A stretch of 64,000 nucleotides of DNA from positions 60,900,638 through 60,964,637 of the forward strand of contig CM043699.1 of the NCBI GenBank assembly GCA_023935145.1, written 5' to 3'. This DNA is from Bretschneidera sinensis. Taxonomy: Eukaryota > Streptophyta > Magnoliopsida > Brassicales > Akaniaceae. The notes below the pieces were generated by a model. That model was not told the origin of the DNA. It saw only the letters and a list, made by a program, of their open reading frames with translations, and did no database searches. Positions 22,431-32,424 of the stretch are shown here, piece after piece. Position numbers and translations under genes: made by a program. Every line of letters starts with the position of its first letter. Within the stretch, counting starts at the first letter, position 1.

Positions 22431-22454
22431 TAATCTGTTGTGAGTTTTAATTTA

Positions 22455-22501
22455 CTCGCAAGCGCACGAGTCGTTTGCAGTATAGCGTGTGCAAGTGCGA
22501 G
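22455..22501 (-). repeat. conserved LTR-end hairpin
   Basis: CTCGCAAGCGCAC (22455-22467) pairs with GTGCAAGTGCGAG (22489-22501) except for three central bases. The same stem is found in the other LTR (26746 onward) and at 41094-41141. Confidence 0.75.
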
Positions 22502-23309
22502 GTCGAATCCACAGGGAATTGCGTTGTGAAAGTATATTTTTTTTAATCTAAACTAACTCTATCTTAACCTAGTTCCGAATTTTGAATGATAATTTGCAAA
22601 ATAAATTAAAACTAAACTTAATTGATTTAAAATCTAATAATAAAAAGCACTAAGGTTTCCGAATCCACCCCACCGAAGTTAAGCATACATGTTCTAAAAA
22701 TATAGCCTATCAAAACATTCAATGAATCCAACTATAAGACAAAAAACAAAGAATATCCCAACTAAACCAAAAGCACCCGATGTATCCGCTCTTAACAAAT
22801 CACAAAGGGAATCCAATTTAATCGAAAAGCATTCAATGTATCCATCAGATGAAACACAAAGAAAATCCAACAGACAATTTAAACTCAATCAATTATAAGA
22901 TTAACTCAAATAATTGACAGAACATTTATACTAAAAATTGTCAGATTTGTACAAGCAAATCTGAACTACTACGCCAAACAACGGCGGGGCTTCATCTTCA
23001 ACCTTAGCTGAAGAGTCTAGCCACTCATAACTATAAAACTATAATAACAAGTGCTAAACATTTAAACTAAAACAACTGGATATAAAGAAATAAATAAACA
23101 ACTTTACATGGGAGAAATTCCACTCGCTGACGGGCGGCGCTTCCCCTCGTGGTAGCAATGCCTTCGAGATCCACCAGAATGCTGGCGGAAGTCCACCGGT
23201 AAACACCAACGTGGCTTAGGAATTGTACATTGGATTATGAAGCCAAATGGTGTTTATATAGGGGGAGACCCGGAGTAAAACAGGTTGCAGAAACGATGTG
23301 GGATACAGG

Positions 23310-23545
23310 CCCGTGTGCGCTCGATCGCAGTGTGGTGCGATCGATCGCAGGTACGATCGATCGCAGGTACGATCGATCGCATGTCTTGTGCGCACGATCT
23401 CATGTGCGCTCGATCGCATGTCTGCTGCGATCGATCGCAAATGCACTGAACTTCAATTATTTCGATGTGGGATGTTGACCATGCGCTCGTTCAAAGGCAG
23501 GTGCGCTCGATCGCATATCTGTTGCGATCGAGCGCAATGTCTCCA
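23310..23545. repeat. CGATCG repeat cluster in U3 of Athila-N 3' LTR
   Basis: At least nine copies of TGCGATCGATCGCA, GCTCGATCGCA or GCGATCGAGCGCA-like units, many palindromic, just upstream of the TATA region (23251-23262, minus strand). Copy number differs between the two LTRs of this single element. Confidence 0.85.
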
Positions 23546-23702
23546 GAAGCTTCAAATCAACCTGAAATGCTGCACTTTCTCCACAAAGCTGTAAAAACAC
23601 ACAAAACACAAGAAAAACGTAAAATAAAGTAAAATAATACTAACTAAGAGCATAACAAATATAAGTTAAGGGTCTAAAATATGCAATATTTAAGACTCAT
23701 CA

Positions 23703-23717
23703 AATACCCCCAAACTT
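23703..23717 (-). other. polypurine tract of Athila-N
   Basis: On the minus strand AAGTTTGGGGGTATT abuts the 3' LTR, identical to the tract of Athila-M at 46261-46275. Primes plus-strand synthesis. Confidence 0.85.
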
Positions 23718-24978
23718 ATATTTTGCTAGTCCCTTAGCAAAACAAAATAAAAGACTCAACGAAAAACAAAGAACATAAAGATAAAGTCATCACTCATGGT
23801 ATCCAAAAATTTAAGGAGCACACATCACCATGATATTCATTCATAAGCAAGCTTACAAAGGTAAACCCATCTTCGCAATGAATAGAAATGTTAAAATCTA
23901 ATTACTTACAAAAGGCAGGATAAGGCATCACAAGCTTGAATCAGTGTAAGGTGAATTAGAATATAAAAATGAAGCTTCAAAGTAACTCTAATGTGTAAGG
24001 TCTCCATGTCTCAAGATTCACCGAATTTCCCATAAAAAATGAACGAAAAGGCATAGTTTTTATTTTATTCACTCTTTTTTTTATTATTATTATTAAGGCA
24101 CGGCTATGCTTAGTTCCCTTGAGCTTTCTAATTGACCCATGTAGCGAGTGTTAAGTCAATGACTCCCAAACCAGATGGTTTTAGGGCATTAGGTGTAAAG
24201 ACACCCCTAAGGACTTACTAACTCGAGTCAAAAAGGCTACGAAATTAAACCGACCTTAATATTACCAAGCAAAATTTCACCTTTTGACGTGAACACTCAC
24301 TGCTTACTGAGGCAAGAGGTCCAGTTACTCAGCGAAAAGTTTATTGATAATTTTTTTTTTTTTTTCCTATGCCCAAGAGTTCATCCAACAAGTCATCCAG
24401 TTTCAGTTAAGATAAGGAAAAATACACATTAAAATCACGTGTCATACCTCACATAATTTGTGCTAATGTGCTCGTGTTAGATTAGATCAAACATGTGAAT
24501 TCTCAAAATGCCTAAAGTAAGTAACTAAATTTTAAAAATTTATCACCAGATCATGTGTTCAAAATGTTAAGCTCACCAATGACATCACATCACAGAAAAT
24601 GTTTAGATCAACTAAAATTTCACGATAACATGAGCATGCATTTATCTCTATGACGAAAAGACAACAAATTAGGACAAAGTGTGTGATGTGTCTCCCATAC
24701 CCCCAAACTTAAATTACACATTGACCCCAATGTGTGACTAATATGGAAAGAGCTGACCTGAGATATGGAGAACTATCTGGACTGGTATGGCTCATAGCAT
24801 ACCCCTAAACTTGAATTGAAGTACGCTTTGTCCCTGAAAAATAAAAACTGGAAAACAAAAAATACTAGAAACAAACATTAATCATAAAAATGCGAAATAA
24901 TAAATAAATAAAAGACAAGATAAGCTGTGGGGTGCCTCCCATGAGCGCTAAGTTTAACGTCTTCAGCCATACCCAACA
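23718..24978 (-). other. Athila-N 3' untranslated region
   Basis: No gene. Carries, in reverse, the conserved Athila blocks: GGTGTAAAGACACCCCTAAG (about 24190-24210), one copy of the 90-bp unit (24265-24345), PPT-like CCCCCAAACTT (about 24701) and CCCCTAAACTT (about 24802), and GCTGTGGGGTGCCTCCC (24925-24941). Confidence 0.8.
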
Positions 24979-26613
24979 TTAGTAAATAGGCCCAACTAAG
25001 CTCTCCACCATCTGATCAATAAATGGGAATGGAAAATGATCAGGCCTAGTGGCAGCATTCAATTTACGGTAGTCTAGACACTTTCTCCATCTTGATTGCA
25101 CTCGAGTTGGAACCAACTCGTTGTCTTTATTTACTACCGTAAATTCAGCACGTTTGGGCACGTTTGGAATCTGGCTCACCCACTTGCTATCAGAGATGGG
25201 ATAAATGATCCCTGCCTCTAACAGCTTAATATCTTTCGCCCTCACAACCTCTTGCAAAGCAGGGTTGAGTCTTCTTTGTGGCTCCCTCGATGGCTTGGCA
25301 TTCTCCTCCAACTGTATCATGTACGTCACCACCGAGGGGTTGATTCCTTTGACATCTTCAATAGTCCAGCCTATAGCTTCCTGATGCTCTCTTAAGACGT
25401 CCAATAATTTCTCCTCTGGAGCATCACCCAAATCTAAAGCTATAATTATAGGCAAAGGATCTGCTGGACCTGGGAACTTATACTCAAGATTATCCAGTAA
25501 AGGCTTAAGTTCCTTCTTGTGAGGTTCAGGTGTTGTGGTTTCCTCCGTCTCACTGATCTTTAGAGGTACAGACTCCAAAGTAGCATTAGCTTGCTCAAAC
25601 AACTTATCTAAGCTCAAATCCTCTTCAAATTGAGCAAAGCATGCCTCCATGGGGTCCTCAATACGTGATTCATCCATAATCTCCTCCGTCTCACTACTCT
25701 TCTGAGGATCAGACTCCAAAATGGCATTCACTTCAACGAGTAACTTATCTAAGCCCAAGTCCTCTCCAAAGTGAGCAAAGCATGCCTCCAGGGGATCCTC
25801 AAACTCCTCTCCTTTCTTGGGTACTTGTAATCTCTCAAGGTAAGGCGCTTTAGGTAAAAACGACCTAGGGAGATCCTTAATGATAGGTGTGGCTGTAGAT
25901 GGCTCAGCATCTCTCTTTTCTTTGTTGCCACTTTCTTGCCCTTGTATAGGAGTTGATAAATTTCCCACCGCAAACTGTTCCTTTGGGTTAGGATCAGGTT
26001 GACTGGGGAACTTTCTTTCCTCTCCTTCACCCATGTAACTTGCGATTTGATCAATTTGACTCTCTAGTGTGGCGATCGCTTGGGTGTTTTCTATGGTTGC
26101 ACTCATCACTTCACTCATAGATTGGCTAGTCGTTTTCATGAAATCATTGAGAGCGTCCTCCAATGACTGCGAAACCGACACTGGCGCTTGAATGGGAGCT
26201 TGGTAAGTGGGTGATGGTGCTGGATAAGCTGAGTGATTGTAACTTGGAATTAGTGGAGGAAATTTGGGAGTGTATTGATTGTGAGCATGGTAAGGGGCTC
26301 CTCCCTGATTTATTGGTTGGTTCTGCTCCCATGAAAAATTAGAGTGGTCCCACCACCCTGGATTGTATGTTTCGGAGCAAGATCCATTTGATTGCCAACA
26401 ACAGTCATTGAAAGCATTCATTTGTTCCATAGGATACTCGGCACAAGCTGGCATTGATGGGCAATTCTGTGCTAGATGCATGGGACTAGCACAGATGGAA
26501 CAGCTTTCAACATTGAAAGTGTTGGCAGCATTGAGGGACGGGCCGGTCATTTTAATGAAATCCTTGAGGGCGTCCTCTAAAGACTGTGAAACCGGCGGTG
26601 GATTCATCCACAT
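24979..26613 (-). CDS. Athila-N 544-aa gag C-terminus / partial RT fusion protein
   Basis: A single uninterrupted frame. From the N-terminus: a zinc knuckle CSICASPMHLAQNC (about residues 37-50), the Athila signature YNPGWWDHSNFSW (about 82-95), a Pro/Tyr-rich stretch, two copies of a QSLEDALxDFxK segment (near residues 9 and 148), an ATLESQIDQIA coiled-coil piece and KFPSQPDPNPKEQF. A tandem duplication follows (two units beginning DPLEACFAHF and DPMEACFAQF). The C-terminus has the pre-RT and RT entry blocks (NPSVVTYMIQLEE, GIIYPISDSKW, KCLDYRKLNAATRPDHFPFP) and stops at PIY before any catalytic RT residue. Normal Athila gag N-terminus and the protease are missing. It might act as an RNA-binding partner of helper gag, or have no function. 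The start ATG is 90 bases from the primer site. Confidence 0.75.
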   Translation of the reverse strand: MWMNPPPVSQSLEDALKDFIKMTGPSLNAANTFNVESCSICASPMHLAQNCPSMPACAEYPMEQMNAFNDCCWQSNGSCSETYNPGWWDHSNFSWEQNQPINQGGAPYHAHNQYTPKFPPLIPSYNHSAYPAPSPTYQAPIQAPVSVSQSLEDALNDFMKTTSQSMSEVMSATIENTQAIATLESQIDQIASYMGEGEERKFPSQPDPNPKEQFAVGNLSTPIQGQESGNKEKRDAEPSTATPIIKDLPRSFLPKAPYLERLQVPKKGEEFEDPLEACFAHFGEDLGLDKLLVEVNAILESDPQKSSETEEIMDESRIEDPMEACFAQFEEDLSLDKLFEQANATLESVPLKISETEETTTPEPHKKELKPLLDNLEYKFPGPADPLPIIIALDLGDAPEEKLLDVLREHQEAIGWTIEDVKGINPSVVTYMIQLEENAKPSREPQRRLNPALQEVVRAKDIKLLEAGIIYPISDSKWVSQIPNVPKRAEFTVVNKDNELVPTRVQSRWRKCLDYRKLNAATRPDHFPFPFIDQMVESLVGPIY

Positions 26614-26703
26614 GATTTTTTTTTTAAATTAATTTTTTTTTTAAATTAACTAGTAGAAAAATAAAATCAATTCAGACAAAAAATTTTCACAAACCAAACA
26701 ATT

Positions 26704-26720
26704 CCCCGGCAACGGCGCCA
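26704..26720 (-). other. primer binding site of Athila-N (tRNA-Asp)
   Basis: On the minus strand this reads TGGCGCCGTTGCCGGGG, an exact complement of the 3' end of plant tRNA-Asp, six bases inside the 5' LTR end. Confidence 0.9.
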
Positions 26721-26726
26721 AAAACT

Positions 26727-27983
26727 TGTTGTGAGTTTTAATTTACTCGCAAGCGCACGAGTCGTTTGCAGTATAGCGTGTGCAAGTGCGAGGTCGAATC
26801 CACAGGGAATTGCGTTGTGAAAGTATATTTTTTTTAATCTAAACTAACTCTATCTTAACCTAGTTCCGAATTTTGAATGATAATTTGCAAAATAAATTAA
26901 AACTAAACTTAATTGATTTAAAATCTAATAATAAAAAGCACTAAGGTTTCCGAATCCACCCCACCGAAGTTAAGCATACATGTTCTAAAAATATAGCCTA
27001 TCAAAACATTCAATGAATCCAACTATAAGACAAAAAACAAAGAATATCCCAACTAAACCAAAAGCACCCGATGTATCCGCTCTTAACAAATCACAAAGGG
27101 AATCCAATTTAATCGAAAAGCATTCAATGTATCCATCAGATGAAACACAAAGAAAATCCAACAGACAATTTAAACTCAATCAATTATAAGATTAACTCAA
27201 ATAATTGACAGAACATTTATACTAAAAATTGTCAGATTTGTACAAGCAAATCTGAACTACTACGCCAAACAACGGCGGGGCTTCATCTTCAACCTTAGCT
27301 GAAGAGTCTAGCCACTCATAACTATAAAACTATAATAACAAGTGCTAAACATTTAAACTAAAACAACTGGATATAAAGAAATAAATAAACAACTTTACAT
27401 GGGAGAAATTCCACTCGCTGACGGGCGGCGCTTCCCCTCGTGGTAGCAATGCCTTCGAGATCCACCAGAATGCTGGCGGAAGTCCACCGGTAAACACCAA
27501 AGTGGCTTAGGAATTGTACATTGGATTATGAAGCCAAATGGTGTTTATATAGGGGGAGACCCGGAGTAAAACAGGTTGCAGAAACGATGTGGGATACAGG
27601 CCCGTGTGCGCTCGATCGCAGTGTGGTGCGATCGATCGCAGGTACGATCGATCGCATGTCTTGTGCGCACGATCTCATGTGCGCTCGATCGCATGTCTGC
27701 TGCGATCGATCGCAAATGCACTGAACTTCAATTATTTCGATGTGGGATGTTGACCATGCGCTCGTTCAAAGGCAGGTGCGCTCGAGCGCTGGTGCGCTCA
27801 ATCGCATATCTGTTGCGATCGAGCGCAATGTCTCCAGAAGCTTCAAATCAACCTGAAATGCTGCACTTTCTCCACAAAGCTGTAAAAACACACAAAACAC
27901 AAGAAAAACGTAAAATAAAGTAAAATAATACTAACTAAGAGCATAACAAAGGGTCTAAAATATGCAATATTTAAGACTCATCA
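26727..27983 (-). repeat. Athila-N 5' LTR (1257 bp)
   Basis: Partner of 22436-23702. Same ends and nearly identical body. Contains the CGATCG cluster (27600-27830) and the TATA region (about 27543-27552, minus strand). Confidence 0.92.
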
Positions 27984-27988
27984 TAATC

Positions 27989-28608
27989 TGTGTTATGTAC
28001 TAGACCTGATGTTGAATATTCTCCAAGTGTTATGAGAAAATATTAGTCAAATCTAGGTGAGGGCCAATGGATAGCTATGAAGAACATTCTTAAGTTCTTA
28101 AGAAGAAATAAAGATTTGTTCCTCGTAAATGGAGAAGTAGATTTCAAACTTAAAGCCTTCACAGACTCTAGTTTTAATCTTAAAAATATGACAATAAGTC
28201 AATATACAGATAAGTGTTCACCTTAAATGGTGGAGTAGTGAGTTGGAAATGTTCCAAGCAAGCTACCACTGTGGATTCGACCGTGGAGGTCAAATATTTT
28301 ATTATATCTAAGATTGTAAGGAGTGTTGTTTGGATAAAGAAGTTCATCACTGAGCTTGGTATGGTTTCTGACATTGTAAGTTCAATATTGTGATACCGTG
28401 ACAACAATGGCGTTGCTGTGCAGGCGTGGAAATCAAGGCTCATCATAAATCTAAACAATTCTTGTAGTAATTCCATTTGATTAGAGGAATCACTGAACAA
28501 GCAATGTAAAAATTAAAGAGATTTATCAAAAAATAATATTGCGGATCCACTAAATAAAACAATGGGTATGAGATAGCATGGATATTTGCTTTAGTGCAAG
28601 TGGAAGAT
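27989..28608 (+). pseudogene. copia #1 RNase H and C-terminus, broken
   Basis: Resumes at the RPD motif of copia RT (28001-28012) right after the TAATC duplication. WIAMKNILKFLRRNKDLFLV (28070-28130) and AFTDSSF (28150-28170) are RNase H entry blocks; GGVVSWK, TVDSTVE, VRSVVWIKKFITELG (28220-28360) and DNNGVAVQAWK (28402-28434) follow in the same family order. NIADPLNKTMGMR (28537-28575) is the conserved tail, and the polypurine tract GTGCAAGTGGAAGAT ends at 28608. Several stops and a deleted stretch make it inactive. Confidence 0.82.
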
Positions 28609-30260
28609 TGATAGTAGTGTGCCCTACCAGCCAATAAAATTTAATGTTATGGGCATACTGCTTGTAAATTGATCTTATTCATTTATTGACAATAAATAAT
28701 TATTAATGTCAATCATTTTATTTATCATGTTCATACAAAACACTCCATGTGAATTACATGATAAAGCCCATAGAATAAGGATAATGAAAATAAGCACCAT
28801 GATGAGATCATGCAGTAGAGATGTATTTCCTTAAGCTTTATTCTTAAATGTTCCTAGTTATAGGATCACTAAGAAGAGCATTAGTGAATCCGGATAGATT
28901 AGTACATACTATGTTTCCTTAAAGAGTTAAGGGTGATTGATCTTACAGTCATTAGTATATGAGATACTAAAAAATGTTATGTAGGTGCTTATTAGAGAAT
29001 AGGTACACTGAACTAACTCGACTAAGAAATTACTAATGGAAACTTTACTGATAGTCAATACGAATTACGTTGTAGTTGTATAAGTGATCCTTGGACTTGA
29101 GGCACCATGGATATGTTTTGCATGGGTCATCATGCTTTCATTCTACCTAAATGTGATTCTTTAATGGGTCACAAAAGGGTAGTAATTGGGTATGATCACT
29201 TATGCATGGAGGTATATGAGTGTACAATAGAGGGTCCATCACTTTCAATAAAAGAGAGAGAATGTCCTATGTGATATGATTAAGTCATAGCTTAGAAATT
29301 CCTTGGCCAAAGTGGGGTGGAAATTAGAAAGGACTTTCTATTTTCACCATTTAATTTATGGACTTGAGATCTAAATATATATGATTAAATAATTAAGTTT
29401 TGATAATAAATCTATGGCTTAGGTTTAATCAGGGACATTTCATGATGGAAGGATTGAGTTGTACTTAACTGAAAACATAAAGTTTCACATTAATTCCTAT
29501 TGTCTGGGTAATCATAACATACTAATAGGTGTCAATCATGACTAGTAGAAGCCCTTAAGAATTAATTATAATTAATTCTTGATCAAAGGGAGAATTAAAA
29601 TTAGTTTTAATTAAAATTAAAATTAAAAGGAGTCTTCATTCGAATTAAAATTAAAAGGAGTTTTCATTCAAATTAAAATTAAAAGAAGTTTTAATTAATT
29701 AGATAGGATCCAATTGTTATGTAAAAGTTACAATAAATTGCCAACGCGACATTGAACCTAAGGGGTCACACACAATAGGGAAATTGTAAGAATAAAGAAA
29801 ACTAGAGGATCAATAGAGAGGGTTTTAGGAATTGATTAAACCCAAGGTTTAATTGCAATTCTAGAAATTCTAAAGCTTTTAGGAGTAAAGACTCTATATA
29901 AGGGATTCTATTTGATAGAAACCCTAATGCAACTTTAAAGTTTTAAGATCATATCTTAAACTCTCTCTAAAAGGCAAAAAGCTAAAAAAATAAACCTTAA
30001 GCCAACATTCTTGATTTTTTGGTGATCTAGTTGAGGATTTTTGTTCTTGATTGTTCGGGTGGATACACTTAGAGGCCAGATACTTGAACGGCTCGTGAAC
30101 TCATCTTCACCAAATTATCAGTAAGAATATTCATTAAGGTATAAACTCAAACCTTGTATAGATATCAATTTTTTATCATTCTAATAGATTCATAGAGAAA
30201 TTGATTGGATAAGTTTATTGGTATATAAATTTTTTAAATTTCCACTGTGTATCTATACCA
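28609..30260 (+). repeat. copia #1 3' LTR (1652 bp)
   Basis: Starts TGATAGTAGTGTGCCC after the polypurine tract and ends CTATACCA. TATA box TATATAAG at 29895-29902. Its first about 700 bases resemble copia #2 LTR, but the downstream half is clearly different, so the two belong to different subfamilies. A fragment of this LTR type is at 2160-2790. Confidence 0.8.
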
Positions 30261-30963
30261 GTAAACTTATAGCTTTCAATGATTTCTTCTTTTTCTTTGA
30301 GATACACTCAGCCTTAGGCTTAGAAGAGGATGTCTAATCAATAAGAATAATGGTGCTTACCTTTCTTAATCATTGTTTCTATAGTCTTCACATGTTAACA
30401 AGCTCTGAAAGTGTAGCTTCTATCTTGTTCATGTTGTAGTTCATATCAAACTACGAGAATGGGTCCGGAAGGGACTATAGAATCAAGTTAATACTTAATT
30501 CTACTTCCATACTAAACCCAAATCTATCAAACTGCTCAATATAGCTAATCATTTTCAATCCATGCTTATGGACTGATGAACCTTTGGGCCTCCTAGCCTT
30601 AAAGAGGTCTTTTGATAACTAAAAACTTGCAGGGCGACTATGCTCATAATACAATTGTTTCATGTGAAGCAAAATCACTTAAAAACTTTTTGTTTTTTCA
30701 TATTGCTTTTGAAACTCATTAAATATCGATGTTAGCATATAACACCTTGCTTTCATGTCATCTATATGCCACTTTTCAAAAGTAGAGATCTCTTCTTCCA
30801 ATGCATTCTTAGCACTACTTGTTGGAAGAATTTGACCAAGAGCATAGCCAATTTTCTCAAAATTGAGAACAATTCTTAAGTTCCTCAACCACTCTAGGAA
30901 ATTAGACATAATCATTCTATTGGTATCAAAATTTCTTGATAGGGGCTTGAGGTTAGTCATTGT
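30261..30963 (-). pseudogene. copia gag in reverse orientation, broken
   Basis: The minus-strand frame 30960-30679 begins TNLKPLSRNFDTNRMIMSNF and contains FLEWLRNLRIVLNFEKIGYA and KWHIDDMKARCYMLTSIFNE, motifs of the copia gag (UBN2/retrotran_gag type). Downstream on the minus strand decayed text continues to a Lys-rich run near 30290-30270 that in the family precedes the zinc knuckle. It lies tail-to-tail with copia #1, whose own gag upstream of the knuckle is missing. Confidence 0.75.
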
Positions 30964-31504
30964 GATCTTCTATCAATAATAGTAGAAAATTAGCATATAT
31001 TCATTTTATTATCTACCAATAGATTTGGTCTTTAATCATATTGGTTTCTCCCACTATTCTTTTCGAATTCCATAATCCCTCGGAATAAAATTTGGGAGAC
31101 TCCATTGGAAGGTCTCCTAGTGGGGATTTGGATCCTATTACTTGTTTAAAATAACCTCACATAATAATTTCTTGGCTATGATAAACTTTTAACAGATAGA
31201 TAACACTTATTAATTACATGAGATAATTACATCTCATATAATTCCCAATCATTCCTTTGGCCGAAAAAACATATTATCCTCACCTGATAGTTTCTTGGAC
31301 ATTATATTATAGTTAAGTCAAACCAACAATTTTCAAAAGTGTAGGTGATTAAACCAACGAGCCCTCACATAATAGTTTCTTGGACTTATCAGTTTCTTAT
31401 CCCGTTATATCATATATTTAATAGGGCATCATGAATCTCCCATAATTTAAGTCCCACATGTTTTTTACAAAACTTACTTAGAACAATAGATCTCATATAT
31501 CCCT
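30964..31504 (-). other. copia leader in reverse orientation
   Basis: Non-coding DNA upstream of the minus-strand gag. Three spaced copies of CCTCACxTAATAxTTTCTTGG-like text (near 31151, 31275 and 31369) recall copia leaders. It ends at the plus-oriented LTR at 31505; no minus-strand LTR or primer site is present, so the gag fragment lacks its own 5' end. Confidence 0.5.
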
Positions 31505-32424
31505 TGTTAGTAGTATGCCGTACAAGCCAATGACATTTGATGTCTAGGGATATTATTTTTAAAACAATCTTATTCAAATTATTATCATAATTTATGCAAA
31601 GTTTATCTATTATGAATATTTATTTAATTACATTTTCATGATTAAGTCCATAGAGTAAGCAATGGAGATAGGATTATGATGAGATCATAATTTTGTGACC
31701 TAATCTTCTCGAAAGCTTTTCTCTTAAATGTTCTTGGTCGTAGGATACTAATTGGACGATTAGCAATCCGATTAGACTTGTATATACTGTGTTTCTCAAT
31801 TTGGAGGGTGATTAATCTCAATATCACTTATATGGTAGACATTAAAATAAGTTTATAGGTTCTCATTAGATAATGAGTTTATTGAATACGACTCGACTTA
31901 AGAACACCAAATAGAGTTTTACTTTCCTGTTAATAGGTTGTTCTTATGTTACAGTTTTCAATATGATTCTTACATCTAAGGCAACATGGTTACCTTGTAT
32001 GAGACTTATTATAATTTGGTGCTATTTAATATCGTTCTATTCATGGATCATTAATTGTTAATAACTAGGTATAATGGGTTTCATATGGAGGTATGTGATA
32101 CAATTAACGATCTATTACTACTAAGTAAAATGAGAGAATGTCCTATGTGATCTACAAAGATATAATTCAGGAAGCTCCTTGGCCAAGGCAAGTTGAGAAT
32201 TAAAAAAGAGTTTCTAACTTTAGCATAATAATTATATTCTTGAGATCTAGACACATAGTATTAAATGCTAAGGGTTTGATAGTAATTCTATACCCAAATT
32301 AGATTAATTGGAACACTGCATGATGGAAGGATTGAATTGCATAGTAACTAATAATAGAAAGGTTCAAGGTTTCATAAACAAATTCACACTATCTTAGAAG
32401 TTAAGATGTGCTGCTAGGTGTTAC

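Larger units (their letters stand above)
22436..23702 (-). repeat. Athila-N 3' LTR (1267 bp)
   Basis: Ends read TGTTGTGAG at the left and GACTCATCA at the right on the plus strand, the complement of a TGATGAGTC...CTCACAACA LTR. By eye it differs from the other LTR by about two or three substitutions and three short indels (an extra 17-bp CGATCG unit here, a 16-bp unit missing, and 10 bases ATATAAGTTA). Confidence 0.92.
22436..27983 (-). mobile_element. Athila-N: young non-autonomous Athila element (5548 bp)
   Basis: Bounded by near-identical LTRs (26727-27983 as 5' LTR, 22436-23702 as 3' LTR, minus strand) and a perfect 5-bp target duplication TAATC (22431-22435 and 27984-27988). It has an exact tRNA-Asp primer site, a polypurine tract and one open frame of 544 codons. 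It lacks the gag N-terminus, protease, most of RT and all of RNase H and integrase. LTR identity and the open frame indicate recent movement, presumably with enzymes supplied by another copy. Confidence 0.92.
20227..30260 (+). mobile_element. copia element #1: pol and 3' LTR, 5' end missing, split by Athila-N
   Basis: Coding remains begin inside the gag zinc knuckle (20231-20262) and proceed through integrase, RT and RNase H to a polypurine tract at 28594-28608 and a 3' LTR at 28609-30260. The 5' LTR, primer site and most of gag are absent. Athila-N interrupts the RNase H-proximal part at 22436-27983 (TSD TAATC). Confidence 0.82.

Noticed and set aside
23230..23594. ORFs rich in ALDRS/RSIA repeats on both strands of Athila LTRs (also 27521-27923, 40116-40530, 51553-51974, 60130-60506)
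   Set aside because: They translate the CGATCG repeat cluster in several frames at once and lie in non-coding U3; no family resemblance.
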